A stretch of DNA of 64,000 nucleotides. Source: Dyadobacter sp. 676. GTDB lineage: Bacteria > Bacteroidota > Bacteroidia > Cytophagales > Spirosomataceae. The notes beneath the pieces were generated by a model. That model had not been told where the DNA came from, did not search any database, and was given only the letters and a program-made list of their open reading frames with translations. Positions 24,704 through 34,589 of this stretch are shown here, one piece after another (position 1 is the first letter of the stretch; every line of letters begins with the position of its first letter). Where the stretch lies: assembly GCF_040448675.1 (NCBI RefSeq), contig NZ_CP159289.1, forward strand, positions 124,001 through 188,000. Reading direction: 5' to 3'. A program made the translations under genes and the position numbers.

Positions 24704-27700
24704 TTACTTCAAGTTACTTATTGCGCCCAAAATTCCATGCAGCACGCCCTGTGCGTTCGCCCCGTTTACAGCCCCTTCCACGCCCCTGGTGGCGGCCGTG
24801 TTTTCGTTGACCGCAGCCCGCACCGCGTCGATGGATCCGCGCAAGCTGCTTACCTGGTCGCCCATCCCTTTTAGCCCACTATTCACGCTGTCGGCGTTAG
24901 CCGCAAGCGCCTTTTCTACCCTGGCCAGGGCCTCGATAGTAGCAGTGCCGGTTTCGGCTATCGTTTCATTGATCAGATCCAGTTTTTTAAGCTGCATTTC
25001 GCCTTGCTTTTGCGACGCTTCGAAGGCGGCCTGGCTTTCTGCCGTTGATGGGTTCGGTTCGCTGCCGTCGATCCCGTCGAATGCGCCGGTGTCAGCACTG
25101 GGCATTTCGGCCGTGTAGGCGTCGGCTTCCGCCTGCGCCCTGGCCGCTTCCGCTTCCGCCTCTTTGGCCGCTTGCTCGGCTTTGCGCTTTTTCGAACCGA
25201 AAAGGTACATTTCCCGCGACCAGTAAGGAGAACTGAAAAGCGCCCCACCGTGGACACGGCCGCCATCGCGGTAGCTGCTCTGCATGCCCGTTTCCATTGA
25301 AACGGCTTTGTTGCGCATGCCAGGCGTGCGGGCGTTCTTGAACATTTCATTGATCAGCGGCATATTGGCCGCCGTCTGATCGGCGGAAATAATAGCCTCG
25401 TCCCCTTCCATTTCGCCCACCTCGCGGCCGGTAAACCGGTCGATCAGCGCAATGCCTCCCTGTCCGTAGCTGCTTCCGTGCTTGCCACCCCTGGCGATAA
25501 AGCCCAGCTGGCCGCCGTCGCGGAATGAGGGTTCGGGCTGGTTTTTGATCTTGGCGATTTGAACGCCGGTAACCACCGCTGCCGTGGCCGCCAAAATAAT
25601 ATTCAACGGGAAAAAGTTGGCCAAAGCTTTCAAGACTGCAAGCGCTCCGGTGATCAGGGCCGTGGCAATATCGGCCTTTTTCTGGGCCTGCCAGGCTTTC
25701 TTCTTCTCGGCAATCTCGGTAGCGCGGGCCTTGCGGTTTTCGGCCGCTATGGTTGCTTCCAGATCCTCTTTGAACTGGGCCTTTTGCTCGGCTTCCTCGG
25801 AAGCAAGCGTAACTTGTTTTTCGGAGGCCGTTTGCGCGTCGTCTAACAGTGTTTGGCTGCTTTCCATCGAAAAATCTTCCAGCTCGGAAATCATTTCCAT
25901 TTTCTGGTCGGCTTCCTCTTGTGCCAGGCGTATTTTTTCCTCCGACTCCTTTTTAGCCATCTGGATTTTGGCCTCAATGGTGCGCTTTTCATCCTCGGTT
26001 TTCGCCAGGTTGGCCAGGCGTTGCAGATCCTGGATTTTGGCTTCTTCGGCCGCCTTCATTTGTTGCAGCTGCTCGGAATAGTACTTTTTGAGCGCGTCGC
26101 GTTTTTCTTCCTCCGTGGTCGTTTCGCTGGTCAGTATACGTTGCAGCTCTGCCAGACGCTGGGTTTCCGCCGATTTCAGGGCCGTAACGTAATTCGAGCT
26201 GGCCGTTATCATCGCTTCCGTGGTGGCCAGTTCTGCGTTCAAAATGGCCACCTTTTCGTCGCGTTCCTTCATGGCCATTTGTACCGCCCGCTCAGCCTTA
26301 CGCTGGGCAAGGTCGTTCAGGAAGGAAACGGCCGCCTGGGCTGCTTGGGCGCCGGTTTCGTAACTGGCCATATCAGCACTTAACCGCTGTTGCCAGGCTG
26401 CCTGGTGGCCTTGTACGATCTGGGCCATACCGGCCGTAAATGCGGAAATGTCCCCATTCAAAAGGCTTTTGAACATGTCCGAATACGCCTGTAAGTTCTG
26501 CTGTTTTTGCTGGCGTAGCTGGTCGTCAATCGCTTTCTTTTCGGCGGCGGTTTTCGCTTCGGCGGTAATACTTTCCTGGTGGTAACGGGCTTCGACGGCA
26601 AGGATGGCGGCGGCTGCCTGGTCGTTGTCGGTAATGTCGGCGGCAATGCGCGCCTTTTCGGCCGCTTCCTCCTGGGCCAGCTGCGTTTTCAGGTGGGCCA
26701 GTTCCAGGTCGGCCCGCTCTTTGGCGATAGCCGCCAACTGGGCAGCATTCCCTTTTGCCTGGATTACCTTAAAATCAAGCAGGGCCTGTTCGGCTTCCTT
26801 CTGCTGATTTGAGATAAACAGCGCGTTTTCTGCCCGCTTTACCGCATGCTCTCTTTCAGCATCCAGGGCCTTTTTCCGGTATTCTGCCGCCGTTTTTTCT
26901 ATCTCGGCATCCGCATTCCGGTTGATCAGCACGCGGGCCTGCTCTTTGGTGGTCTCGTCGGCGGTCGAATCGTTAATTTCCTTTAACCGGCGGCGGCGTT
27001 TTTCCTCGATTTTGGCCGTATCGGTAGCCAGCGAGTTTTTGGCCACGGTGGCCTCATGCTCACTTTCCAGCTGGGCGATTAGTTCCAGCGCTTTGGCGCG
27101 GTCTGCGGCCCGTTTTTCGTCGTACTTCTTTTCGGCATCCTCGAAGGCTTTCAGCTCCTTTTCCTTCTCTTTGGCGCGTTTTTCCGCCTCCTTTTTCTGG
27201 GCCTCGGTAATCTGGGTTTGGTGGGCCTCGCCCTGCTTTTTACCAGCCAGTTTGGCTTCCACCTCGCCGTTCGGGTTCTTCCAAATGCCCACGATTTCGT
27301 CTTTCGTTTTGACGACCTCGGGCATAATGTTAGACATTGATTTTGTAGCATACTTGGCGGCTTCTTCGGCTGCCGTTTTAGCGGCTGAAAAATTGCCCCT
27401 GACGGCTTCGAAACCGGCCTCGCCCATCTTGACCATCGCCATTACAATGTTCTTGATGTGGTCGAAAACCACGGTAGCAACGCCCTTTATGCCGACGGCG
27501 GCCGACGCGAAAACCTTACCCAGGAAGGTAACGGCGGGAATGCTGGCGTTGATCAGATCCAGGATAGCGATAAAAACCGGCCGTAACCCGTCGCCAATGG
27601 TCACCATAAGCGCGTCCATGTTATCGGATAGGTTGGACGATTTGCCGCCCAAAGTCTCCATCATTTTGGCATTGGATCCGGCTACGCCCTCCATTTCGCC

Positions 27701-28612
27701 AAATGCCACCAGGGCGCCGTTTATCGCCTCGGGCGTGTTGGCAACGGTTTGTTGCATCCCCTTGAAGGAAAACGTAACCTGGTCGCCCGACTTTTTGGCG
27801 CTGATACCAAACTCCTTTAAGCGCTCGTTTTCGCCGGTCATCGCGTCCAGGGCCGCTTCGGTCAGCTGGTCGAATGTTTTCCCCTGGCTGGCGGCAAGAT
27901 CCGCCATTGAAAGCATTTCCTTTTGCGACGGCCGTAAACCGCGGTTAACCATTTTTACGTAACCCTCGGTCAGCTCATCGACGCCAAACGTGGTTTCGGC
28001 TGCCATTTTCTTGATGGCTTCCAGGCTCTGCCGCGCCTCTTTCTGGCTACCCAGGGCCGTAGTGAGCACTTTGTCGTACTTCTCGAATTGGCTGGTAGTG
28101 TTGAAAATCTGCTTGCCCAGATCGAATAGGTACTGGACTACGGCAAGGGCCAAAAACGCATTGAAAGCGCCCTTTACAGTGTTAACCCCGCTGACCATTT
28201 TCCCCCAAAGCCCCTGTTTGTTAGGGCTGTCCAGGCCGTCGTTCAGGCCCTTCATTTCCTTGCCGACCTGGTTGAGCCGGTCTTGCACTTCTTTGAGCTG
28301 CTTGGATTTGGCGATAAAGTCAGCCGTGCCAGGCGTCATTTTCGAGAGCTCCTTAGTCAGGTTTCTAACCTCGGTTTGCAGCTGCTTGTAATTCAAGCCC
28401 GTTAGCCCGATTTCCTGCCGTAATTTCTGTTGCTGGCTAACGTTGTTGTTCAGCTCCTTATTCAGGGCGGCCCATTCCGCCGACCCTTTCGGAACCTCTT
28501 TCAGGGCCTTTTCCAGGCTCCTGGATTCCTTTTCAAGGAGCGCCAATTTATTGCGCGCCTCGTCACCCTCGATTTTTAGGGTGATACTGACGGTTTCATT
28601 TTGCTGTAACAT
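24704..28612 (-). CDS. Phage tail tape measure protein
   Basis: 1302 residues from MLQQNETVSITLKIEGDEARNK. An N-terminal coiled coil is followed by the conserved tape-measure core (SQFEKYDKVLTTALGSQKEARQ...MAAETTFGVDELTEGYVKMVNRGL...MLSMADLAASQGKTFDQLTEA), hydrophobic segments around 365-400, a very long Ala/Glu/Lys-rich coiled coil (about 470-960), and a Gly-rich region (RGGKHGSSYGQGGIALID). Length sets tail length, and a protein this size indicates a siphovirus-like tail. The ATG at 28612 is chosen over a TTG five codons upstream. Confidence 0.93.
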   Translation of the reverse strand: MLQQNETVSITLKIEGDEARNKLALLEKESRSLEKALKEVPKGSAEWAALNKELNNNVSQQQKLRQEIGLTGLNYKQLQTEVRNLTKELSKMTPGTADFIAKSKQLKEVQDRLNQVGKEMKGLNDGLDSPNKQGLWGKMVSGVNTVKGAFNAFLALAVVQYLFDLGKQIFNTTSQFEKYDKVLTTALGSQKEARQSLEAIKKMAAETTFGVDELTEGYVKMVNRGLRPSQKEMLSMADLAASQGKTFDQLTEAALDAMTGENERLKEFGISAKKSGDQVTFSFKGMQQTVANTPEAINGALVAFGEMEGVAGSNAKMMETLGGKSSNLSDNMDALMVTIGDGLRPVFIAILDLINASIPAVTFLGKVFASAAVGIKGVATVVFDHIKNIVMAMVKMGEAGFEAVRGNFSAAKTAAEEAAKYATKSMSNIMPEVVKTKDEIVGIWKNPNGEVEAKLAGKKQGEAHQTQITEAQKKEAEKRAKEKEKELKAFEDAEKKYDEKRAADRAKALELIAQLESEHEATVAKNSLATDTAKIEEKRRRRLKEINDSTADETTKEQARVLINRNADAEIEKTAAEYRKKALDAEREHAVKRAENALFISNQQKEAEQALLDFKVIQAKGNAAQLAAIAKERADLELAHLKTQLAQEEAAEKARIAADITDNDQAAAAILAVEARYHQESITAEAKTAAEKKAIDDQLRQQKQQNLQAYSDMFKSLLNGDISAFTAGMAQIVQGHQAAWQQRLSADMASYETGAQAAQAAVSFLNDLAQRKAERAVQMAMKERDEKVAILNAELATTEAMITASSNYVTALKSAETQRLAELQRILTSETTTEEEKRDALKKYYSEQLQQMKAAEEAKIQDLQRLANLAKTEDEKRTIEAKIQMAKKESEEKIRLAQEEADQKMEMISELEDFSMESSQTLLDDAQTASEKQVTLASEEAEQKAQFKEDLEATIAAENRKARATEIAEKKKAWQAQKKADIATALITGALAVLKALANFFPLNIILAATAAVVTGVQIAKIKNQPEPSFRDGGQLGFIARGGKHGSSYGQGGIALIDRFTGREVGEMEGDEAIISADQTAANMPLINEMFKNARTPGMRNKAVSMETGMQSSYRDGGRVHGGALFSSPYWSREMYLFGSKKRKAEQAAKEAEAEAARAQAEADAYTAEMPSADTGAFDGIDGSEPNPSTAESQAAFEASQKQGEMQLKKLDLINETIAETGTATIEALARVEKALAANADSVNSGLKGMGDQVSSLRGSIDAVRAAVNENTAATRGVEGAVNGANAQGVLHGILGAISNLK

Positions 28613-28675
28613 TTGGTTTGCATTCAATTAGTGGGATCAATACAGGATGCAAGCAAACCAGGGATAGAGGCGCCC

Positions 28676-28692
28676 GAAAGGACATAAAAAAA
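28676..28692 (-). promoter_or_regulatory. Recurring T7-ATGTCCTTTC motif (copy 3)
   Basis: Minus strand TTTTTTTATGTCCTTTC followed by GGGCGCC, about 65 bp before the tape measure ATG and continuous with the T-run of the preceding terminator. Confidence 0.55.
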
Positions 28693-28720
28693 GCCACTAC
28701 AATGGTGTAGTGGCTTTCAT
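28688..28720 (-). terminator. Terminator after the 28740 gene
   Basis: Perfect 12-bp stem AAAGCCACTACA/TGTAGTGGCTTT with a 4-nt loop, followed by T7 on the minus strand. Confidence 0.85.
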
Positions 28721-28739
28721 AACACGGATTGTAGCGTTT

Positions 28740-29603
28740 CTAAAATTTAAATATTGGCATTTGACTATTTTGAAACCTAATCCTTGATTCAATTTCTTCT
28801 TTTTGCTGCTGAGCCCTTTCGAATATATCTGACCGTAGCAGAAAATACTTCTCCCTTTCCGACTCGTTAACGGATATATTGTCGTGTGTCAAATTTAGTA
28901 TTTCGACAACTGGGACATAGTCTTTTAATGACAACCGGAATATTATGTCATACTTACCTTTCATCCAACTTACGGTGACAAAATAAACTTGCCATGGCTT
29001 ACTAAATTGCAACACAGTTGTTCGCAGAACGTGCGCCGACCATGGGGCTAAGCTAGCAGTTTTGCCAAATTTCTCAGTGCCCTTAAGAAATTCTTCCGTG
29101 AATTTAGCCTGTTGATGTGGATCTGGGGATCGCTTTGGATAGATTTCACTTTCTTCCATGACAGACGCATTAACATTAAGGATCGGATATTTATCGTCAT
29201 TTACCAATCCGATTTTCACCTCGTACATAATTGCGTCTTGATTATCCGTCACTCTTACTAATACTCTGGGCATCCCGTTGCCTCCGGCGATTTGTTTCAT
29301 GGTTTCTTCTTGAATAGTTAACAGCTCGCGTTGACTTTCAAGAAGATTTTCCATTTTTTTAATACTCTCTTGCGCAATAGTTAGCTGATCGGTAGCTTTT
29401 TTTAAAATGTCATTTTGGCTCTGAAGTACGCCATCAGTCTTTTGCAACTGTTCCGTGGTGGTCCTCAATAAGGAATCCGTTTGCTGCCCAGATTTAACTG
29501 ATTGCTTATATTGGACAAATGCGCTAACAAATAGTAGAGTAGCTCCCATCCATCCGACAAATAAGGCAATTAGTTCTGAAGTCACTTTTTTAGGAAATTT
29601 CAT
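28740..29603 (-). CDS. Candidate moron: membrane-anchored coiled-coil protein
   Basis: 287 residues from MKFPKKVTSELIALFVGWMG. One N-terminal TM (about 9-32) is followed by a Gln-rich coiled coil (about 40-105, LLRTTTEQLQKTDGVLQSQNDILKK) and a C-terminal beta-rich domain of unknown family. The gene is clearly AT-richer than the tail genes on both sides and uses different codons. It has its own -7 element and palindrome upstream and a strong terminator downstream. Membrane topology and isolation suit a lysogenic-conversion or superinfection-exclusion gene, but no such function is demonstrated. Confidence 0.7.
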   Translation of the reverse strand: MKFPKKVTSELIALFVGWMGATLLFVSAFVQYKQSVKSGQQTDSLLRTTTEQLQKTDGVLQSQNDILKKATDQLTIAQESIKKMENLLESQRELLTIQEETMKQIAGGNGMPRVLVRVTDNQDAIMYEVKIGLVNDDKYPILNVNASVMEESEIYPKRSPDPHQQAKFTEEFLKGTEKFGKTASLAPWSAHVLRTTVLQFSKPWQVYFVTVSWMKGKYDIIFRLSLKDYVPVVEILNLTHDNISVNESEREKYFLLRSDIFERAQQQKEEIESRIRFQNSQMPIFKF

Positions 29604-29632
29604 GAAAGATTTACAATAATCTTTCAAATTTA
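29604..29632 (-). promoter_or_regulatory. Promoter and palindrome of the 28740 gene
   Basis: TAAATTTG on the minus strand (29625-29632) is a perfect -7 element overlapping the stop codon of the upstream gene. It abuts a perfect 8-bp inverted repeat (GAAAGATT...AATCTTTC, 29604-29625) ending right at the ATG. Transcription would start inside the palindrome, so it is a good operator candidate. No TTG was found at the -33 spacing. Confidence 0.5.
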
Positions 29633-31060
29633 AACTTTAATTAATAAACACTGAAATTCCTTTTCCACCGGCAATTCGCCACTGATCAGGGCGACCATGT
29701 AATTAAGTCCGTTGTAATGGATCGGCTGGGAGAAATCCAGGGTGGCCAGGTCTGTTTCGTTGAGCGTAAAGCCTTTTTCCAGATAGAACATTTCCCGGCG
29801 CATTTGCTCGATACGGGACCAACTTGTGGCCGCAATCCCAGTCGGGCCGGTCAAATACAGGCTGATCCCACCCGACTCGGGGCTGGCCAGCGGAACGTCT
29901 TCGGTTATACCGTGCCAGAATAACAGGCGTGGCGCGGTCGTTACGGCCAGTTGGTTAAACTCTGTCGTAACGCCGGTTTGTTTGGCAACCGGTAGGCCCG
30001 ATTCCTGGTCTACCAAAAACGTGGAAAGCGAGAAAGGGACTTTCACCAGGTCGATGGCGTCGGTGCCCAGGTTCCCGTCGGCTGGCGTGAAATAGTCGGC
30101 CATCGCTTCGGGTTTGTCCTTCATTAAGCTGTCGCCACCGTCCAGCTCGAAGGCCAGTTGTAAGCGCCGTTTGAATTCGTTGTATTTGTTGTGCCCTGGC
30201 GTAGCTTTCAGTGTCCAGTCTCTCACCGGCGGCACGTCCAGACATGGTTCCCAAAAGTCGATTTCCAGCCGCTTGTTTGGCGTGTCGAATTTGTAGCGAA
30301 GGTTAGCGACTTTTCGCAGCTCCAAAATGAATTTACCGATTGTCCAGGCCGGAACGTGCCGGTTAACGGTCACCACCTGATCGCCATCCAGCGCCCGCCA
30401 GTTGGTTAAAATCAGGGTTTGCCAAACCGGATGCGAGAGGAACGAACCTGATATGCTCACGCCGGTGAGCGCGGCGATCCGGTCTAACAAAAACCCAATA
30501 AATAGCATTGGGACTTTCGGGCCGCTGGCCGTATATGCCGCCCCGTCGTACTCGTTCACAAAGCCGGTGTATGGCGGGGAAAGCGCCCAGCCATTGGTTC
30601 CGTAATAGTCAGGATTGAGCATGGAAGGGAAACAAACCGCATTTTTACCAGCGACCTGGACGGCAGCCGTAAGCACCTGGGGCAGCTCGACGGTGCCCAG
30701 GTCAAGTTCAGTCAGCGGCAGATCGGAAAACGTCCCGAAAAAGCGGCCCAAATCGTCGCCCGCTTCCAGCTGGTAGCCGGTTTTCGGGTTCCCATTCTTC
30801 ACATACGCTTTGCCCTGGTAGACCAAAGCACCATTATTGATCACTTCGCACAGGTATTTATACAAGTCGTTGCCCACCTGCGGCATTTCGCAATATTCGA
30901 AAATGCGCTGATTTCGGGTTGAAAAAGGCAAATTGGGGATACTGGCCACGCTGTTGGGGATCTGCTCATAGGTCAGATGCGGGTTTACCAGGTTGATGGG
31001 CATTTTCGGGGCCTCGCCCAGATCCAGGGCCTGGCCGTCTATTCTGATTTCGGTATACAT
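29630..31060 (-). CDS. Phage tail/baseplate protein, unknown
   Basis: 476 residues starting MYTEIRIDGQALDLGEAPKMPINLVNP. Beta-rich with many aromatic residues (YYGTNGWALSPPYTGFVNEYDG) and a middle region WTIGKFILELRKVANLRYKFD reminiscent of baseplate hub proteins. No domain is certain. It follows the DUF5977-containing gene by 4 bp and is probably co-transcribed with it. Confidence 0.65.
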   Translation of the reverse strand: MYTEIRIDGQALDLGEAPKMPINLVNPHLTYEQIPNSVASIPNLPFSTRNQRIFEYCEMPQVGNDLYKYLCEVINNGALVYQGKAYVKNGNPKTGYQLEAGDDLGRFFGTFSDLPLTELDLGTVELPQVLTAAVQVAGKNAVCFPSMLNPDYYGTNGWALSPPYTGFVNEYDGAAYTASGPKVPMLFIGFLLDRIAALTGVSISGSFLSHPVWQTLILTNWRALDGDQVVTVNRHVPAWTIGKFILELRKVANLRYKFDTPNKRLEIDFWEPCLDVPPVRDWTLKATPGHNKYNEFKRRLQLAFELDGGDSLMKDKPEAMADYFTPADGNLGTDAIDLVKVPFSLSTFLVDQESGLPVAKQTGVTTEFNQLAVTTAPRLLFWHGITEDVPLASPESGGISLYLTGPTGIAATSWSRIEQMRREMFYLEKGFTLNETDLATLDFSQPIHYNGLNYMVALISGELPVEKEFQCLLIKV

Positions 31061-31064
31061 AGGG

Positions 31065-33071
31065 CTACGCTAAAACTACTTCAATGGTCAAAGGTTCGTC
31101 GGCGCTGTTGATCTGCACATCTTCCAGGATGTAAAAACCAGGCGCTGAAATGGTAATTTCTTTGTTTTTGCCTACTGCCTTCAACTTGCAAGCCTGGAAC
31201 GGGGAATTATTGTATTCCACCTCAAAAACAAGGTTTTTAACGCCGGTTACCACGGTTGTATCCGACTGGCGGGGCACTGGCGGATCCTGGCCAATCGTAT
31301 TTACCACCATCACGCTGCCGTCTATCCGCATATCGACCACCGGCCCGTATTTGCCCGTTGCTACCACCTTTAAGTCGGTGTTCATCGGGATTTTATGGAA
31401 AATCGCCACGTGAACCGGCACGTTATTGATTTCGCAGGTGCCGTGCTGGTTGGCATATTCCTGGGTGTTGTAGGTTTTAAATTTCGCTTCGGCCAGCGCG
31501 TCGGCATCGCCTGGCATTTCGCCTCCAAAGCTTCCGGCCGGGATGGTAACCACCGGCGCGGTGCCCAGGAAACCGTCACCGCAACCGGCTTTTTTAAAGT
31601 CGATGGCCCTGGTAATAACCTTGCTCGGGTACGGCGTGGATCCAGGCACAATTGACAGCTCGCGCCACGGCTGGATATAGTCGGGATCCCCTGGAATGTT
31701 GACCTTAACCGCGTAAGGAATCACTTTGCTGCCGTCATCAGCATACACCTTTTGCAGGCGCTCCCAGGTGAGCTTCCCCGTCCGTTTGCCTACCTCGTTC
31801 AGTACAGCCCTGGATGATACACCCACCCACTTGGTCGCGCGGGCCGGGATCGGTGCCGCCGCTGGCATGCGGCTATAATTCTTGTCAGAATACGTGCGCT
31901 GAAACTGGAAAACCTGCTCGACCAGGCCCGGCCGGTCTTGCTGGTATTTCAAATTTGAAGTAATCAGGTTAAGCGCTTCAAAGCCGTAGTCGGTATCCAG
32001 TAGCACCACTTCGGCCACCATCAGCTCACGCAAATAATCGGAGTAATATTCAATATCCCGCTCAAAAAGGCCGGTCGAAAACTGAATGCCCGAATTCTCG
32101 GTTACGCCGATCACTTCCAGCTCGGAAAAGTCCAGGCCCCTACCGGCCGGGCGTTCCTTGCGGGTCGTGGCTTTGGTTACATCCGTTTCCTGGCTTGCCT
32201 TACCCAGCACGCGCAGGGTATCAAATCCGCCCAGGGAATTTGAGAAAAGTACAAACCGCTCAAACTTATGTTTGCGTCGGTCGATCTTATAGGCTCGGAT
32301 CTCGGTTAACCGCCGGTTTTGACCGTCAGAGAGCCATATTTCGTAATTGGTGACATCATCGCCCAGGCCCAGGGCCGTAGCGCCCACAGCGGCGCAAATA
32401 ACCTGGTAGGGCCTGACGCCTTCAATAGTCGATACGGTGAAAATTGACTGCTCGCCGGTTTTTACCGTCGCCCTGACCCGTAAACTTACCACCTCGGAGA
32501 ATGGCGACATATTCAGCAGGAAATACAGGAATTCGGGCTGTCTGGGGCTTACCTGCTTATCGTCGAGCTGCCAGGTAAGGAAACGGCGCTTTTCGCTCTG
32601 AAAACGCGAGAAAAACGAGTGCTGATACCCGACAAAATCCCGCTGGGCCAGCCCCGCCCGGATGGCGTAACGGGTCGGTAATGTCCGGTCTAATAGCCCC
32701 GGTTCGATCTTTTCGCCGATCTGATAGGGCGCCGTAAGCGTCGCTATCGCAGTCAGGCCCACCATGCCGCGTTCCGGCAAAGTAATGGTGAGCTGGCCAG
32801 CCAGGATTTCTTCCAGGCGGAACGAGCACCCTTCGTACACCTGGGCGCCGCCAATACTGGTCGGCGGCTTTTCCCGGCCCTCCAATGTCAGCATGGTTTC
32901 AAATACGGGCGAAAGCGGGAATTCCGGCATTTTCAGATCCAGGTAGTAGCGCATCCCGGCCCGATCCGGGTATAGCTCCGGATCCATTGCCGGGATAATG
33001 TGCTCTATTTCGTTTCTAACCAGGTCAGCGTCCGACCAGGTTAGCCCCTCTTTAAGTAGGTCGATATTCAT
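31065..33071 (-). CDS. DUF5977-domain phage tail protein
   Basis: 668 residues. A region near residues 515-550 matches the DUF5977 pattern (ADALAEAKFKTYNTQEYANQHGTC), a short repeat found in Bacteroidota tail and surface proteins. The rest is beta-rich with polyketide-like regular strands, and the C-terminus (EITISAPGFYILEDVQI) looks like a final jelly-roll. Probably a distal-tail or adhesin component. Confidence 0.7.
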   Translation of the reverse strand: MNIDLLKEGLTWSDADLVRNEIEHIIPAMDPELYPDRAGMRYYLDLKMPEFPLSPVFETMLTLEGREKPPTSIGGAQVYEGCSFRLEEILAGQLTITLPERGMVGLTAIATLTAPYQIGEKIEPGLLDRTLPTRYAIRAGLAQRDFVGYQHSFFSRFQSEKRRFLTWQLDDKQVSPRQPEFLYFLLNMSPFSEVVSLRVRATVKTGEQSIFTVSTIEGVRPYQVICAAVGATALGLGDDVTNYEIWLSDGQNRRLTEIRAYKIDRRKHKFERFVLFSNSLGGFDTLRVLGKASQETDVTKATTRKERPAGRGLDFSELEVIGVTENSGIQFSTGLFERDIEYYSDYLRELMVAEVVLLDTDYGFEALNLITSNLKYQQDRPGLVEQVFQFQRTYSDKNYSRMPAAAPIPARATKWVGVSSRAVLNEVGKRTGKLTWERLQKVYADDGSKVIPYAVKVNIPGDPDYIQPWRELSIVPGSTPYPSKVITRAIDFKKAGCGDGFLGTAPVVTIPAGSFGGEMPGDADALAEAKFKTYNTQEYANQHGTCEINNVPVHVAIFHKIPMNTDLKVVATGKYGPVVDMRIDGSVMVVNTIGQDPPVPRQSDTTVVTGVKNLVFEVEYNNSPFQACKLKAVGKNKEITISAPGFYILEDVQINSADEPLTIEVVLA

Positions 33072-33136
33072 GTGGTTGCAGAATTAAATTTTGTTTATCA
33101 GCGCGATATCGGCGCGCCGGCCGAAATATTCTTTGC

Positions 33137-33721
33137 CTACTTCCGATCTTCCAGCGCTTTTTTCACTGTGTTCAGCGCGGCCTGGGCGGCGGCGGCCTGG
33201 ATATTTACCTCAATCTCGCCGTAGATCTCTTTCATGTAGTTGCGGATATACCAGCCGCGCCCTTTGCGGCTGATCACCGGCTGATAGAGCCGCGACCGCG
33301 CAATGGCCCAGGCAAGCTGGCGGACGGCTTCGGCCTTTTCCAGGGGGAAACTGCCATTTTTACGGCCAGATATGAATTTGAAGGGCGTAAAGCCCGGTAT
33401 TTGTCCGTCCATACCTTTCTGCACGAACTTGGCGATTTCATCGACGGGCGCCTGCTGCTTATAGGTCATTTCCTGCAAATCCTTGAAACGGCCGTACATT
33501 TCAAACTGCATCGCCATTTCGGTAACCCAGGCCGTGTTATTCTGGCGTACCTCCCGGAAAAGTGAACTTTTGAGCGCCCCGGTCATTACCAGGCCCTCTT
33601 CGGCCAGCTTTTCTTCCAGCTGCTGGATACCGCGCCCGCTAATCTGGTTGGTGATCTCGCTAACGGCAAGCCAAATGGTGTCGTAGTCAATATCCGGCGA
33701 CCAGCTTACAAGCTCACTCAT
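33137..33721 (-). CDS. Hypothetical phage protein, possible tail-completion
   Basis: 194 residues. The segment GLVMTGALKSSLFREVRQNN resembles the HK97 gp10/tail-completion pattern, in which an amphipathic helix is followed by a turn containing TG.L..S. The ATG overlaps the previous stop codon (ATGA at 33718-33721). Role inferred from position and this weak similarity. Confidence 0.65.
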   Translation of the reverse strand: MSELVSWSPDIDYDTIWLAVSEITNQISGRGIQQLEEKLAEEGLVMTGALKSSLFREVRQNNTAWVTEMAMQFEMYGRFKDLQEMTYKQQAPVDEIAKFVQKGMDGQIPGFTPFKFISGRKNGSFPLEKAEAVRQLAWAIARSRLYQPVISRKGRGWYIRNYMKEIYGEIEVNIQAAAAQAALNTVKKALEDRK

Positions 33722-34203
33722 GACCCGATCAGACTGTTTGTGCTGGTGATCATCGTAACAACGGCGTAATACCCCACCGCGCCGTCGGACCCGTATTCAA
33801 ACGGGGCCAGCTTGTAGTAAAGCTTTTCCAGGCGGAAAATGCGCTGCTTGGAGTCACGACGTATCCCGCGCAGGATCCGCCAGGCGGCCAGCTGGGCTTT
33901 CTTGAATGCGGCCATACGGCCGTCGTGCGACTTGTCATTAGCATACAGGATACAAAACCCAACTTCCTGCTTCGCCTCGAAATTGTGCATCTCGTTGTCA
34001 TCGCCCGTAATCACAGGCATCAGCATGGCCAGGGCCGGGTAGCTGAACTGGTTGGTTTTGGCCACCTCGTTAAACCGCTCCATTTCAAAGGGGCTATTCG
34101 AGGTTTCCAAAACAAAGGAATGTAGTTCGGGATCCTGGTTAACCAGGCCGTTAAAGTAGCCTTCCAGGCTCACAATATCGGATTGTAAAGGCGTTACGCT
34201 CAT
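33718..34203 (-). CDS. Hypothetical phage protein
   Basis: 161 residues from MSVTPLQSDIVSLEGYFNGL. The ATG at 34203 overlaps the stop of the upstream membrane-protein gene, so longer starts are rejected. The protein is a compact alpha/beta type (SYPALAMLMPVITGDDNEMHNFEAKQEVGFCILY). Position suggests a neck or tail-terminator protein; no family recognised. Confidence 0.65.
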   Translation of the reverse strand: MSVTPLQSDIVSLEGYFNGLVNQDPELHSFVLETSNSPFEMERFNEVAKTNQFSYPALAMLMPVITGDDNEMHNFEAKQEVGFCILYANDKSHDGRMAAFKKAQLAAWRILRGIRRDSKQRIFRLEKLYYKLAPFEYGSDGAVGYYAVVTMITSTNSLIGS

Positions 34204-34589
34204 AGTTTGGCTGCTTTCCAAAAGTCCTTCCAGATCCATTTCATTAGCTGGCCACCGGCGGTAAACGAGCGGTGCGAGGTGGCCCTGACGCCGCATTTAA
34301 AGAGCGAGTACGGCAACAAAACAATAAAAATGCAGCTAGCCAGTGCTACCACAATGCCCACCAGTAGCCATTTGACCAGGAAGCGCAAAGCCTGGTAGGC
34401 CAGCTCCAAAAGTGAGTAGGCCAGCGCGGCCAGCGTCAGGCCCAGGGCTTTAAAAAGACTTTTGATTTTCATTGTACAGATTAGGTTTATTGCTGGTCGC
34501 CAGGATGGCCGCCAGCGTTCAATAATGCGGTAAAGAACTATCAGCGCAATGGTCAGCAAAAAGACAAAAAGGCCGGTTGTGGCTTTCAT
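34200..34589 (-). CDS. Membrane protein in the head/tail module
   Basis: 129 residues. Three hydrophobic stretches: about 3-21 (ATTGLFVFLLTIALIVLY), 47-64 (ALGLTLAALAYSLLELAY) and 74-96 (LLVGIVVALASCIFIVLLPYSLF). An internal ATG at 34472 could start a separate 90-residue product. Both ends overlap neighbours by ATGA, so it is coupled to the portal and the following gene. Membrane proteins are unusual at this position and the role is unknown. Confidence 0.6.
   Translation of the reverse strand: MKATTGLFVFLLTIALIVLYRIIERWRPSWRPAINLICTMKIKSLFKALGLTLAALAYSLLELAYQALRFLVKWLLVGIVVALASCIFIVLLPYSLFKCGVRATSHRSFTAGGQLMKWIWKDFWKAAKL

Noticed and set aside
26922..27962. A 346-codon open frame antisense to the tape measure gene
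   Set aside because: Ser/Ala/Phe-rich translation produced by the complementary strand of a Lys/Glu/Ala coiled-coil gene; no domain or start context.
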